A DNA stretch of 64,000 nt from Leptoclinus maculatus (GCA_032191485.1 JAVDOI010000002.1:9043120-9107119); one strand, 5' to 3'; shown: positions 35,529-49,058, counted from the first letter of the stretch. Notes: generated by a model from the sequence alone, not told the origin. Program-made: numbers and translations.

Positions 35529-37030
35529 AGGGGAAGTCGTTCTTCACTGTCGATATTCTGGATTCGTAGTTCACGTCGCCATCGCAAATCAATTACAAGT
35601 GATACGAGGCTCAACACATGCTGTACGGCTTAAACACGGTACTTATTTCTCCAGATCTACTACAGGTCAACAGTCAAACAAATCATGGTCCAACGCATTT
35701 GCTTTGGGACTAAAAGTCCAGCAACGGGCACCTGTAGAGTTACTGCTCACTGGGCTGCATTACCGCTCAGTGGGTTACAACAGTGTTTCCTGAGACCCGG
35801 AAGCCATCAAACCTCACCTGTCTGCAGGCTGAGTGAGAAAACCCTTTCAGACTGGACCTCATGTCATTCTGAATTACCCAGACAGTGTGTCTGACAGGCA
35901 CGGGGACAGGCCTGGTTAATGGTTCCTCTACCAGACCCAGTTTCTGACTCATCCCCTGCCATCCGGGAAACATCCACGACCATTGCTCGTCACAAATATG
36001 CACGGAGGATAACTTATGAGATACAAATACTGCTATTAATAATAGATTCAGAAAATAAATCGGGGTAAAAGGAGTATTGAAACGGGAAACATTTAAAGTT
36101 ATTACAATAATAAAAAAGGAGTTCTTGAAGGTCTTATGGCTAAAGATGTTGGCAAAGATGAGCTTGATAGTTCTTTCTTGACCTTTGAAACAGCAGTTGA
36201 CAAAGCATACTCAACTTAAGCTTCACTTACTCGCTTGCTCCAAAGCTTCATCAGGTTTGTTTAGTAGAAAGTTTGCACAGTTGCGGATGTGTAGATATTT
36301 TAGAAACTGTCCAATACTTTGCACTGAGCCCTTTTGTCTAAGTGTTCGGTTCCTGTGAACCTACTCGAGGTTTTCTATTTAAAGAAAAGCAAAACAGCCG
36401 CTCATAGAACGTCATAGAACGTTTTTCCTGCACCATAACTATCGTTAATATCAGACTTTAATGGGGATTCTGTTCACCCAGAAAAATTATTGTTTCATAT
36501 TACACTCTTTGAAAGCTCCCTCAAATAGAGTTATTTATGTCAAATCTAACTGTTCAGTATGACCATTTGTTATAAATAAGATTGAAAATGCTTCCTGGAT
36601 CTCTACCAGCTTCTGGTTCCTTCAATGTGACCGCAAAAATGATGGCAATGCACGTCCTGACTGACAGCGGGATTTTAAAACAAAGTTCATGAATCGGGTG
36701 AGCGAGCAGGCTGCCAATGTGAAATAAAAATGTCATCACTGGCAAATGCATAAGGCGTAACACCTGAGCGATTCTCATTTAGTAGCATAATATCAGCAAT
36801 AAATAAGTTCGGTGTGATGTCCGCTGCGTCTGGCTGATTGTGAATTACGGCGCTGAGCCGTGAGCGGTGATCTGAGAGAGGACAGATGACTGCTTTATCT
36901 CGGGATCAGCTCGCTTTGCGGAGCCCAGTGAAACGTGCTTCCCACAGGCCGGCAGTTTAATGACAGAGGTGGGAGAGGCAGGCTCCACACCTGGACACCA
37001 TCCAGTATGACATCCCCCTCTTGTCTCTAG

Positions 37031-37069
37031 CCGACTGTAAAGAAAAGGCTCTCTATGAACTGTACAAGG
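37031..37069 (+). CDS. Candidate 39-nt exon, product unknown
   Basis: The segment lies between an acceptor with a clean pyrimidine tract (CATCCCCCTCTTGTCTCTAG) and a consensus donor AAGG|GTGAGTCC. The length is a multiple of three. With two leading bases it reads DCKEKALYELYK; in phase 0 it reads PTVKKRLSMNCTR; the third frame has a stop. The 180 bases upstream are complex and repeat-free. No host gene or family can be named and no partner exon is certain. It could be a cassette exon of a long neuronal-type gene or a chance pairing of signals. Confidence 0.2.
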
Positions 37070-38048
37070 GTGAGTCCATTTTTTTTTTTACTGGGCGTCA
37101 GTGCGTGGGTGTTTATAATGCATCACATTCATGACATATGTGACACACGAACCCTCCGTGAACCACTGGAGCTTAGCCTCTACTCGCGTCGATGTCAGCG
37201 AAGCGCAGAATCGACACTGTCGAACATCTTTGTGTGTGTATGTGTCTGTTGCTGAGACCAAAAGGCGATGGTTAGTGTGTAGATTTTATTGGTGCTGTGG
37301 GTATCCCACTGCAAAGCATGCATGTTTATGCAGTTTGGTCAGAAGTAGCATCGATTGCTCTGACAGAGCAAGTGACACAATAGATTTAATTGCACACACA
37401 CACACGTATTCAAAGAGACACATATGCTACACTGCTGTTGCGGTTCCTCATTAGTACTCTGTGTCTATTGCAGTTGTTCCATCTTTGTTAAATGGGAATT
37501 GAACAATGTTGAAAGAAACCCAATTGGTTTGGGACAATTTATTGAATGTTTGTAAATGTAGACAAATCTCTTGTCTGGAGGTCAAGACTGTCATGATTTA
37601 TTGCCTGGAGCAGCTCCACTAGCAATAAACTGCACATTCACTCGGTTGACTCGTGGACTGTTTTACTGGTTTTCTACCTAAACAGTGCGTAATTAAACAG
37701 CAGGACCACCTATTACACACCAAAATGAGAAGCCATTCCAGAAAACCCTTGTTCTGTAAGTTTATGGGTTGAGCTTCTCCTCTGGGCATATCTCTGATAT
37801 TAGCTGACGTGCATTAAAAAAAAAAAAATCCTCTCTGGGATTAATGGGGACTTTATGGATCTCGTTGGGGAGATTCACTCTTCTCCTGCTTGCTTCACAG
37901 GGAGGTCAAAGGTGATGCGCTACAGAACCGCAGCCATGGAGCTGGTTGTGGTTTGGTCAATTTTGCTTAATGGATGGATATGATAGAGTTGACTGAAGTT
38001 TCACTTAGAGATTAGTTTGGGCCATAAATGTTAATGAAGAGATGTAAT

Positions 38049-38061
38049 GGGGGGGGGGGGG
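38049..38061. repeat. Poly(G)13 tract
   Basis: Uninterrupted run. Confidence 0.95.
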
Positions 38062-38498
38062 CAGGGTTGATGCTTTTTGTCCATGTGGCATAAAAACTCA
38101 CTTCCAAGCACTTAAGTGGATGATTAAGAGTAAAACTTCTTCAAGAAATATGGGCGAATACCTATAAAAATAATATAAAACATGTATTCAGCCCAAGGCA
38201 ATATAAGTGTTAAGATGAACACACTACATGTAAGCACATTACCAGGAGGGATAGTGGTACACAAGACTGCTAGCAAGTAAACATGAATGTAAACAACTCA
38301 GAATATTAAAAAAAAAAAAAATGTTGTAAATGTTTTATGAAAAAGGAAATGCATTCATCACGTTGAGACCTCACAGCATCATGCCGTACAGAATGCATTT
38401 TGGTGATGAACACTGAATGTACAGAGATCTTCACAGGGCATCTTTACTTTTGATGGACTTTGGTGCATCTCTGCGTTGAAGCTTGCTGATGGGATCTG

Positions 38499-38518
38499 CC
38501 CCCCCCCCCCCCCCCCCC
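38499..38518. repeat. Poly(C)20 tract
   Basis: Uninterrupted run of 20, the second longest homopolymer of its kind here. Confidence 0.95.
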
Positions 38519-39567
38519 TTCACTCAGCTAAAGGTTGTTTTGTATAACCATTACACAACCTTTACACTTCACAGACGTCTTCACACTGGCAATGATTTGA
38601 CGTTTTTTGTTCTGACATTAGAAATATGACCTGCACAGGTGACATTTTCTGCACAAGGTCGTCTTGACTCATCTGGTTTTCTCACTAGATCTTTGGGGTG
38701 GTTTTATTTTCAGTTTTTTGGGATGGTTCCATGTACAAGTTCACTCCATCAACACCTCCATACTGCTCCCCCAACACCAACACCACATCTCCTGTCCCAT
38801 AACTCCCAGACGTTTATGGAAACCTACCAGAGAATGCTATTTCCCAAAGAACACCACTCAGTGAAAACACTCTTTACAGCACAAGCTCGAGACAGAGCTT
38901 TTATAGTCACATGGTATATGTGGGGTTTTTCACTGGGGTCATAGTGACTAAGGTCCTCTAAACTGTGTCACATATACGAGTCCCAGATGATCAAGATGAA
39001 TGATGGATTATTCATCCCACAGGCTAAGTATAAAAGCGCCCCAACAAGGTTCCCACTCTTAAAATGCTGTTAGAATATAGTTCCATTTTCTCGGTATCCG
39101 CCATCTTAATGCAAAACAAATGAAGTTAATGGCGTCATTGGATAAATAAGGTAAATATCAATAAAAATATACATGGGTAATGGTATACAGGGCGAACCCT
39201 GTATTCAAACACTGTACACACAACAATACAAAGAAACACACAATCGCATTCACAGGCGGCTGATTGTTAGTCTGCACGGAGCACTTATATCTGCGGACAT
39301 CTTATTTTTCAAGGACCTCTGTGTTTGTTGAAACAACCGCTGTCATTAAGACAGAGAGGCTCCTGCTCTGTGTATCCTTGGCTATAATAAGAAACAGGAT
39401 GGATCTCCAGGACTACTGTTCAATTCATCACAAACGCAAAAAAATCATGCGTAAAGCACACGCCAGCCTTTCCGACAGCGTCTCCCGGGTTCATGCATCT
39501 CTGCAGTCAAGTTTTACCACCCAGACAGCAGCTTTCAGCTTCTGGGGGAAAGAAGAGGGGGAGGGGT

Positions 39568-39581
39568 GGGGGGGGGGGGGG
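39568..39581. repeat. Poly(G)14 tract
   Basis: Run of 14 G inside a longer purine-rich stretch (39542-39596) broken by a single T. Confidence 0.95.
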
Positions 39582-39779
39582 ATGAAGAAGGGAGCGCATT
39601 CATCTTCTCCTCAAATGGAGACGTTATAACAAAGAGAGTAGCACATCCACCCCAGGGATTTCTGGCATTTGGACAGTGAAAAGTGAGTAGTACACATAAA
39701 AGCATAAAAGCAGGCACACTTTCTTCACTCTGTGCAGCCTCTAAGTCCTCGAGCATGGTGCATTTCTTTTTTTTACATA

Positions 39780-39975
39780 ATACGGGAGCGCTATCACGCC
39801 GTTGCAGTTTTTCGGATGACTCCGCTTGAAACGCGCTGCTCCTCAAGATGGAGCGAGACATAATTGGATGTGACTACATGTGAGGAAAATTGAGATGGAT
39901 CGGGACGCGGATCAATATCTGTAAGTGACCTGGTGTGCAGCGCCGCTCCGATGGACCCGCACTCTCCATCTCGTC
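39780..39975 (+). promoter_or_regulatory. CpG-dense patch, possible first-exon region
   Basis: I count about 17 CpG in this roughly 195-base stretch, far more than in the flanking kilobases. It holds an ATG at 39895 whose frame runs nine codons (MDRDADQYL) straight into a consensus donor CT|GTAAGTGACC at 39921. Short CpG-rich patches often mark vertebrate promoters and first exons. No TATA box, and no second exon is known. A coincidental cluster is just as possible. Confidence 0.2.
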
Positions 39976-42428
39976 TTCTCTCTCTGTGTCCAGCTCTCAT
40001 TTTCACCACAACATCATAACCCACTACTGGGTGTCTATATAGGCTCATTAGTGGCTGATGGGGGGGGTTGAGAGGAGGTAGAGGGGCAGAAGCCATTACA
40101 GGAAGCACCTGCCCTCTACCCATCATACACACTATATACCAACCTCAATACCATCCACTTAAAAGCCCACTCACTCTCTATATCAGAAATCCACTTTTAT
40201 AAGATTAAAGTGAGGGAGGCGGACCAGACACCAGCACAGAGGAGATAGATGATGGGGCAGGAGGGGGAGGATGTGGTGCTAGGGGGTGGTTGGGTTCAGA
40301 GGAAGAGGAGAGGGGGCTGAAAGTCTTGAGTAAAAAAAACGAGAGTGGTGAGTAACAAAGTGGCCTCGGGTAGGAAGCTCTGTCATCTACAACGAGGGTG
40401 TGGGTCGTGGCAGAGAAGGGGGCACGATGGAGAAAACAAAAGAGACAGAGGGGTGATTCAAGAGCCGTAAATGAAATCTTTATGAGGGCCGCGATGTGTC
40501 GAGGAGGCTCCTTAAAGATGTGTGATCCATCCATGATTTTATAAGATGGGAGATGAAACCGCCCGAGGGCTTTTTGGCTCAGAGGAGAATGTGAGACCCA
40601 ATGTGTGTCATGAGCGGATTGGCACAAAACGTCAGTGTTAAAACTCAACGTCGGATGAAGCATATGGCACACACATTTTTTTGAGCTGACCATGAAACAG
40701 TCAATAAGAACAAGAAAATGACAACACTTGTAAACAATGAACATCTCAAAGCTATTTACGGACATCACATGACCAAACGAAAAGTAGTTTTTTAAACAAA
40801 TACGGTCCTGTTCGAATTAACGTTGCCGACTCAAACAAATAGGGATGATTGTGAAGTGATGCATTATTCATCTCTGGTATAAATTGAGAAAATTGACCGT
40901 GACAGCTTTGATCAAAGACAACAGAAAGCCAATACACAAATGTAACATCATACGGCCGACATATGATTTGAATAAACAAAAACAGCCAACACCAGGTGCG
41001 GCAAGAAAAGTGAGATTAAATCAACATGTTTCTGCCATTTTCATTCCCACCCGGCAGCGACTACAATTCAGACTAATGTTGAATTGAGGATTTCATGGCA
41101 GTATCCCACAGTCCAGCCCCGAAGAGAGAGAGAAAATACTGGAGACATCCATTTTCCAACCGTATACCTCAAAAAAAAAGCTCAATGCCATCTCAGTATT
41201 GTTCTTAATCCCCTACAAGAACACTGTTTAGATGGAAACACAGATGTGGCTTCGCTAACTAATGAGTAGCACACACAGACTAACTCGCATACACTGAGAT
41301 GCACACAAAATATACAACAAGCCTTTGGTGTCTCATCCCTAAACACTATCCGATCTTCAGCATCTGACATGCAGTGGGTTCAAGATGTTAGGAGAAGTGA
41401 TTCAGAGCAGCTGCAAGTGTTTCACGAGCCTCTTTAAAGACTACAGGGATCCTCTGTGGTAAGGGAAGCTATTCAGAAGCTGAGAGCTATGGACATGTAT
41501 GGACTGTATTCACATTTTGCAAATCCACGTGGAAATTCTGTCTCAATCACATTCTTTTGACAGAAAGAAAACACGCATTTGGATATGTTTTACAGTGCAC
41601 ATTTCTTCAATACTTTCATTCCTCTGTTCTGTTCTATAGCAGTTACTTTGCAGTGCTGTATTTTCTGCATTTCATCATTTCAATGCACACTGTTAAACCT
41701 CAGTTGTGCTTGTTATAAATGACAAATCAGGTTTCCGCTTCATGCATTTTTAATATGTGCAACACATGCTGTTGTAATGATCCAACCAGAGGACATTAAA
41801 GTAGTGCACAGAAACATTGCACTTTGGCAAGAAAAAGTTTTAAAAGTAAGTCCTGACTCCATTGCCCAGAAATCATGTGATGTCACACACCTGAAGCGTT
41901 CTCTCTAACAAATGAAAACTCAAAGTTCTGACCATCTCTGCACTATGAAGCACATTACTCCCAGACAAGGACATCGCTCCCACACTCTCATCCTGAGGAG
42001 TCACATTCATTCTTGTCCCCTAAGTCACCATCCCTGTATGAGGGAGTCTTTCAAAATGATTTCAATTGTGTATTCATACACATAAGTATGTGCAAAAAGC
42101 ATACTGCAAGCTTGTTATTGGCAGCTGGACAAAGCAGGTCAATCATCATTATCTGAGACTCACTGCCATTTAGAAGATGATCTTGCATTGTTGTTTTGTC
42201 CACAATTTGTTCCATAAGAACCATAAGTGAGAGTGAAGATGAATTGGAAGCACATTGTTAATGTGGGTTGTTAGGGTTGTAGGGAACATGGTGGCTCTTT
42301 TCTATTACAGCCCAAGTCATTTGGACCGATAAGTCTAATTTAGGGTGCGGAAAAATACATCCTTTCTGTGTGCAGAGTCCTGATGTTAGCTGACCGTGTC
42401 CTTTCATCCTCAGAACCACAGGACCACA

Positions 42429-42450
42429 GGGGGGGGGGGGGGGGGGGGGG
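42429..42450. repeat. Poly(G)22 tract
   Basis: The longest G run in the window, uninterrupted. Confidence 0.95.
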
Positions 42451-44463
42451 CTGGCAACAATAACATTAGAGCCCAGAGATAAAGCAGACTAATTTTCACG
42501 GCTGTTCAGGTTGGCTGTGATGGACAGTGCCAAGGTGCAGGCAGTGCCAGCGCCACACTGTGATGAATGGGTCCTGCGGTGCGTCGTGACTCACTCCGCC
42601 TCGAGCGGGCACTGTGCCCACCCCCTCTCTCTCTCTCTCTCTCCCCCCCCCACACCCCCACCCCCTCCTGCAGCAGCAGATGAGTCAGAGAGTCTGGTAC
42701 AGTAGGAGAGGCTGAGCAAGGAGAGGGAATTAATGAAATAATAGAATGAGAAGCCTGCCATTAGGGACCCTCCCTGGCACACACTGATAGCACACTTGAT
42801 TGAATTTAGGATTTAAATCTAAGGAGGGGAACTATGCTTTTATATCTCTTTTTTCCTCCGTTTCTTGGCAGGCAACATTTTAAGCTTTCCACGGAGTTGT
42901 AATTGTTTTAAGCGCTTCCTGGGCAGGTGTCATCCCCGGCCGCCTCGCTTTGGAGGAGAACGAAGGGAAGTGGGCACGGGCTGGTCTTCAATGAGAATGA
43001 GCCGAATGTGTGTCAGAAAGCGTTATAAACCATGTGCGATGTGAGACATCGAGGGAAGGCTTGGGGACTGTAATGTCTAACACCTGACAACTATTGAAAA
43101 CAGACTAGCATCAGCCAAGTTGTCGGTTATATTCGCGACTCTCAGCGCACGGCCACATGTCCTCTCGCCTCACACACACATCAAAGAGTGTTACTCGTGT
43201 TGCGGTTAACTTTACGACCTTCATCTTCATTGCGTCCCGTCTTTACCGAACAGGTGTTAGATCACGAGCTGTGGGGGCTGTGGGGGTCGCGATGAGGAAT
43301 TTCTCATTTCGCTGGTGTTGACTGAATGACAGAGCTGTCCACTCGGACATAACTGGGATCTAAAAGGTAGGACGGCACCAGTGATACTAATAATATCAAT
43401 GGCGTTAGTGGCGGTATCTATCAACGACAACCGTGGAATCCACACGTGATTATATTCATATCAACCTGTCATCATAACCATTTTACCAAGAGGTAAACAA
43501 AGCTACATCAATAAAAAGGACGACAGGATAAAGGACTAAGTTGCCAACACAAACACAAACAATGGGGCCGGGTTGTATCAGGTTGCATGCCAATCAGCAG
43601 TTTCCTTAAACCTATTATGTACATAACTCATACATTCATCAGTTTATTATCTACAGCTGTACAGTCCAATACAATCCAGAGAAATATTGAAAGATGGCTC
43701 TAATGTTCCGTCCACCTACTTCTACATGAAGCACACACGGGGGTAAGAACACATGTTATTGCTGGGCTGTCTTATTGGATCGTATTACATAATTAAGATA
43801 ATGAACTCATTAGTGAACTGTATACTGTCATGTCCCTACGTGTTATCATAAATAAGTTCCTCTTTACATAACAATTTTGCATTTAAAACTCGTTGAATCA
43901 ATATGCTGTTTGCAGAGCTCTGATTTTGATACGTGTATCCAGCAGCAGTCTCTTGGTCGTCTCTCGTCTATCATTGCTCATCTTTAATATCATTTCTTTT
44001 GTCTCCTCTCGTGCATCAAATCTCATCTTATATATTTAATGTGCTGTCTTATGTCCCATCTACTATCTAATGTCTCACATTGCACGATTCAAAACCAGAG
44101 AATTACAACCACTAATTAATATCCCACTGGTGACTTTTCCTCTAATAAAATGTCCATTCGTAAAAATCTCAACAGTCCTGTAATTCTAGCTCAGGCAGCC
44201 ACCTTAAGAACAGCGGAAAGTCTCACTGGAGGTTGACAGCCAGACATGGATAAAGTTAAGTTTCCCCTTTTTAAAGAATCCAGGAAAGACTCTAAGTTGC
44301 TGTAATGAGCAATCCATTACTTTTGGTCAGCTCATTACAGCAGAGCTAACTCCGACGTGTACCTGAGCTTTCATCTAGCGCTTTGTTTAGAGTAGAGTCA
44401 GTGTCAAAGGAGCCGGGGTGTTACTGCACGGTGAGCAGCGGTGGTAAATGAGTGTGTGTTCAT

Positions 44464-44485
44464 GTGTGTGTGTGTGTGTGTGTGT
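44464..44485. repeat. (GT)11 microsatellite
   Basis: Perfect dinucleotide run. Confidence 0.95.
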
Positions 44486-47400
44486 CTTTGAGTGAGTTAC
44501 TCCATGTGCAATAAAGGGAATGACAAAGTGTGCATCGCTGTGAGTGTGTGTTTATTTTCCAAGATGTTTGATTCATCATGTTCAATTGAAACCTGCAGAC
44601 CGGCACCCCTTCATCCCCCACTACGTAGAAAAATAAACCTTGGAAAACAAGAAAATCATTCCACTTCCTCCAGGGCCTTCGCATTCTTCACTGACCCATG
44701 TCGGGAGAGGACCGGGCTCCATTCGAAACCTTTTTCCGCCCCCTTCACAGCGGCAACAGATCCATGTGCCCTAAATCACAACCCATGCCCTTGACAGCGT
44801 GCGATGGTGCTGAAAATATCTTTCCCAGCTTGTGATTGTGACAGATTAGTCCGCACATAAATCATAAAAAAAGGAAAGAAAGTTGTCTGGGAAAACAACG
44901 GTTGGCAGAAAAGAGGGGTGTGTGTGTGTGTGCTTCAATAGCTGAACAGAAACCCCTGATGAAATGAGACCTGTTTTCAATTTCAATTCAGAAGAAATCA
45001 CATCCAAAGACTCAAGCCAATCTCTAGAATGACCACCTACCCCAACACGTTATGCAGCTGAGCAATTCCTGACGTTCACAATAATCATAAAAATGAGATA
45101 TACTTCCAGGGCAACGGTCAGCATTACATCATCGTAGTCATGGAGGGATTCATTGGCTTTTCCCCCCCCACACACATACCGTCAGGACCACAGTGAAAGA
45201 CCTACAGTGTTGTGTTAAGATTTGGGGACTCTCGGTTAATATTAGCGCATAATTTGGACACACGAGATAGGTGTCGCCAAATTATTGAAAGCTAATAAAT
45301 AAACGTAATTGGTTGCAAATCATCCTGGTGGTGCGAGAGTGCGATTGATATCAGCCGATCTTTCACACGCCGGGGCTGTTTCCTGTTAGCGCAGCGGTTG
45401 ATGCATGTAGAGTCTGTCCGTACGAGACAGAGAGATGAAGGGATAGATAGTGTTTTGTATGTGTGCGCTCGCAAGCATTCCTGGAGATATTACTGAAACT
45501 CTAGTGAGACAATCATGAGAGTGAGTGGGAGCAGCAGGGGTGCTGATTGGCCAAAACCGGTGCAGAGAATTGAAGCAGGCTGTTTCTTTAGGGATCAATT
45601 AATTCCCTCCTAGTCCCCGACCGGGCATGAAACACATGGAACCGATAAAAAGAAAAAAAACCTGGGAGTCCGTACGTTGCTGAATAAAATACACATACTA
45701 CGCACGGCGAGGCACGCAGAAAAGAGAGATCACGGGGGAGGGAAAGTAGTCCATTACGATTTGTTCAAAATGGTAGGATTGTCTTTCACTTATATCTCAC
45801 AGCAACAATCGAGTCTATTCTCCTTATCTACCGAGGGAAATAAGATGAAGGAGTTTGTGTGGGGGGGTCAGTGAAAGCATGACAGCTTCCATTGGGTCAG
45901 CCAGTAATGTATTGCCTTTTACATAGAATCAGCCGATGAAATGTTAACCCTCTGGAGGGGGGGTGCTGAATTTATGAGAAAAGAGAAAATAAATCTAAGT
46001 AGCTGATTAAAGGGGGCAAGAATAAAACTAAAAGCACACAGCGTATTCCAAGCATTATATGGGAGTTTGCAAGCAAAACACGCAACTAATAAAGATTCTG
46101 TAGGGGAATTCGGCACATTACTTCACAGAAAGGCTCCCATGCGTTTTCCCTTTCGCCTCTCACCCTTACAAGCGTAGCAGAACGTATGAATGTAAAAGCC
46201 TTTCATTGCTCCACATGGCAAACAGTTCAACCGAAGTATGTTCGCAGAGTCTAATCGGGCTGACGTATAGCTTATCTTGCCCCTGCTTACACGGAGCTAG
46301 CTTTTGTCACAAATATGGCTCTAATGGTGTCGAGGCAACAGCGGAGAGACGTAACGTTTATTTTGCAGGGAGTTGTCGGTAACACCCGTCGGTACGGGAC
46401 GGAGGCATCCATCAAATCCACCTCCCACACTCATTTTGCGACAGTGCACTCAGCTTCCCCGTAATCACATTCATATGTGGAGCAGCAGAAGGTGGGAGAT
46501 GGGAGTGGAGCTACTACAATTTATCTGTGACTAATGTGAACCTGCTCCCCTGGTGTGGAGGGAGCTACTGGTCCCGGCTGACAGCTGGTAGTTAACACAG
46601 GTATCATCTCTCAGACCCTGAGCTCGGATCAAACGCAAGTGGAGGTGAATGGGGGAGCGCCGCCCTGCCATGACATTGTCTAAAGACTTTACCTCAGTCC
46701 TGAGGGCTTTAAAGAAACAATGGCCTGGGGGGGGTCACAGAGAGCCCAACCATCATTTCTACATTGAAAAAAAAAGACTTGCGACATTAAAAGATGTTTG
46801 ATTATATTAGACAAAAAATCTAATTTGCTTTTTTGCTTTTAGTGGCAAGTAATCGGATACTTCTGCCACCCTCACAATACAATGGGATTTGTTTTACATT
46901 ATAAATTACAGTCAAAGGCAATTCTTTTTAAGACAAATGATGTCCTGGTTACTTATGATGATCCAGAGACGTCAATATCAATGCTATTAATAAAGACTAT
47001 TCTCTAAGTATATTACCAATATTGTAGCACGCTGAGCACCATGGATGCAATTTCACACAGAGCCCCACTGTGATGGTGAGGCGGCAGAAATCTTAAAAAT
47101 GGGGAACAAAACCAAAACTATCTGCCGAGCTACAAAAAAATTTGTATAACGCGAGTGAAGTGATCCTTTAAATATCTTTCTATACTTTATTTTTGTTTTA
47201 AAAACTTTAAGTATGATTTTTTTACTATGGAATTTTTCCATATTGTGAATTTATTTTGGACTTTTAGCCTTTGCTGTCTTTATGGGTGGTATGGTTATGA
47301 TGAAGGCCTCTCAGTCTCACTAATGAACATCTACTGCTACTGTATTTTTTCCAATATTTGAAACTTGTGAAAGTGCAGAATAGATGTATGCGTGTTTTGG

Positions 47401-47540
47401 AAGAGCATTGATTGTACGACAAAGACAAAAAAAAAAGAAATAATGTGCAGAAAGTGCAATAACATAATTCCATGATCTGGGAAACAGAGGGCAGCAGTGG
47501 AGTGAGGATGATAAGTTGGTACGTGCTTTAATCCATTGCC

Positions 47541-48060
47541 CAGCTGCAGGTTGGCTGCTATTGCAGGAGCAGATCTCAATCGATGGCAGCACCCCGGATT
47601 AAATTACAAATTGAGTTTAGCGGGGCTGCTTTTCCCCTCTTTATTTCTGCAGTGTCCCCCAGTGAGGCTCCACTGCAGGCTATTTACGGTGCCCTCTTCC
47701 TGGGTAAGTTAATAACGGGAGCCCAGCCTGGACGCAGCTCGACACACAAGCCCCGCACCGAGTCATTTGGGCTGGAATTGCTCCGACACACCCAATCAAT
47801 CATGAAGTGGGAAGGGGGTCATCCCCAGAGCAGCCCCACCCGTGCACCTCATGGCCTCTCACGCCGGTCAATACCAGGCATTATTCTGATCATAATTGCG
47901 TTAGATTTTTCACAGCACGCAGCAAAAACGCCATCCCCCCCCTGGACCTACTTACTGGCAAGAGCTTTAATACGCTATTGTTGATTCATGTATTTGGCTA
48001 AATTGCCTTATTGACCATGCTCATTGACTTTTTATTAATGGATTCCGTCTGTTGCACTCA
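47541..48060 (+). other. Possible conserved block (enhancer and/or alternative exon)
   Basis: About 500 bases of complex, repeat-free DNA, open in one plus-strand frame for 133 codons (47583-47984). It contains homeodomain/TALE-like motifs (CAATCAATCATGAAGTGG near 47790, ATTCTGATCATAATTGCG near 47883) and a splice-bounded 51-nt segment listed separately. The texture, with intact flanks around a short exon, is typical of conserved alternative exons or developmental enhancers. This is inference from appearance only. Confidence 0.3.
47653..47703 (+). CDS. Candidate 51-nt exon, product unknown
   Basis: One of the best pairs of splice signals in the window: acceptor CCCCTCTTTATTTCTGCAG and donor CCTGG|GTAAGTTA. 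The length is a multiple of three. With two leading bases it reads SPSEAPLQAIYGALFLG; in phase 0 it is also open. The same frame continues open on both sides, so the flanks may simply be intron sequence of compatible composition. It shares intron phase with the plus-strand candidate at 37031-37069. No family is recognised, and its host gene, if any, lies outside what I can identify. Confidence 0.25.
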
Positions 48061-49058
48061 TGGTCAAATCCACTGACTCTCCACAATCAAAACGTCTAGT
48101 GATTATGAAAATGAGGGATGTAGTGAACCTGAGGGGGCTCTGAACAAAGCCGAAGTTCAATAAGACTCTCCGACTAAGCCTGCAGGTGACCCAGCACAAG
48201 CTGCTCCAGGATCTGGACTAAACAAACCATGCATCAACGTCACTACATGAACACACACAAGTGTTTTGGGGAGAATCTCCATTGTCTTCAGGCAGTGGTA
48301 TTTGGAGACACTCAAGCTTATATGCGCATAGATTTCCAGATTTTGTGAGCGTAACATGCTCACGAGGTGGTGATGTTGGCAGCAGATGTGAAAGAAATGA
48401 AATGTGTACCGTCATACCGCCAGGATTGTTGGGTTTAATTGCCCACTTTGAATTTCTTTTTTTGCAAACCTGTGCTCATAACTGGATGGCAGAAGGTTTT
48501 GGCTAATAGCTATGTGATGTGTATTTAGGTTATGCGTGGGTGAGGAGTCCGAGGTAAATACTGTGTGGCTCACTGGGGGCCGCATACTGCAGCTGTTTAT
48601 AGGCTCCACCGCAGGAGCCTAATGAGGGGAGATGCAGTCAGGGTAATTACACTAAAGGTCGTGTTTCACCACCGTCAGAGTAAAAGGTAGCGAGAGGGAG
48701 AGAGAGAAGGAGAGAGGGCGCGGCGGTGGGAGTGGGGGTCAGGCCTGAGTTGGTGGTGTTTTGGCAGACAAGTGTGAAAGAAAGTCAGCCGAAGCAGCCA
48801 ATTTAACAACCTTTCTTCACGAAGCCTAAACCACAGCCGACCCACGGGTTGCATGAGTTAACCCAGATGCACCCTTGTCTTCCTTTATGCCAACGCCCAC
48901 GCTGCCTCCAGAACGGCCTGGAAATCACATGACAAGACAGGGCCCTCGCTCCCTGAGAGGATGTCTGGGGGCTGAAACCACATCTGCCCACCACAGAGTG
49001 GTGGTGAGCACCACTCTGATCACAAACACAAAGTGATGAAAAGGCGCTATGACAGCGT

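Larger units (their letters stand above)
31060..37030. other. Noncoding; no gene recognised
   Basis: Mostly unique DNA. 33150-33480 is AT-rich. 33490-33570 (TTTAGCTTTATTGTCATGAT then ACAGTACAGGC) resembles the 'TTTATTGTCATTATACTGTACAGG' fish repeat. On the minus strand 31810-31873 has acceptor and donor signals with a 21-codon frame but no recognised protein. 35510-35990 has an open 92-codon frame without a domain. A short (GT)8 lies at 35513-35528. Confidence 0.5.
37070..47540. other. Noncoding; long, mostly unique stretch
   Basis: Holds four of the long poly(G)/poly(C) runs listed separately, a CpG-dense patch at 39780-39975 and the longest ORF of the window (187 codons, minus strand, 40205-40768). 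That ORF is Ser/Pro/His/Phe-rich with a Pro/Ser tail read from a purine-rich stretch, and shows no domain. On the plus strand 42872-42926 has exon-like ends but a weak frame. 43500-44100 and 46740-47260 are AT-rich; the latter may include an old repeat (GTGATGGTGAGGCGGCAGAA). Confidence 0.5.

Noticed and set aside
42872..42926. Plus-strand segment between CTTGGCAG and CAG|GTGTCA
   Set aside because: Two of three frames have stops, the donor is weak and no family is recognised.
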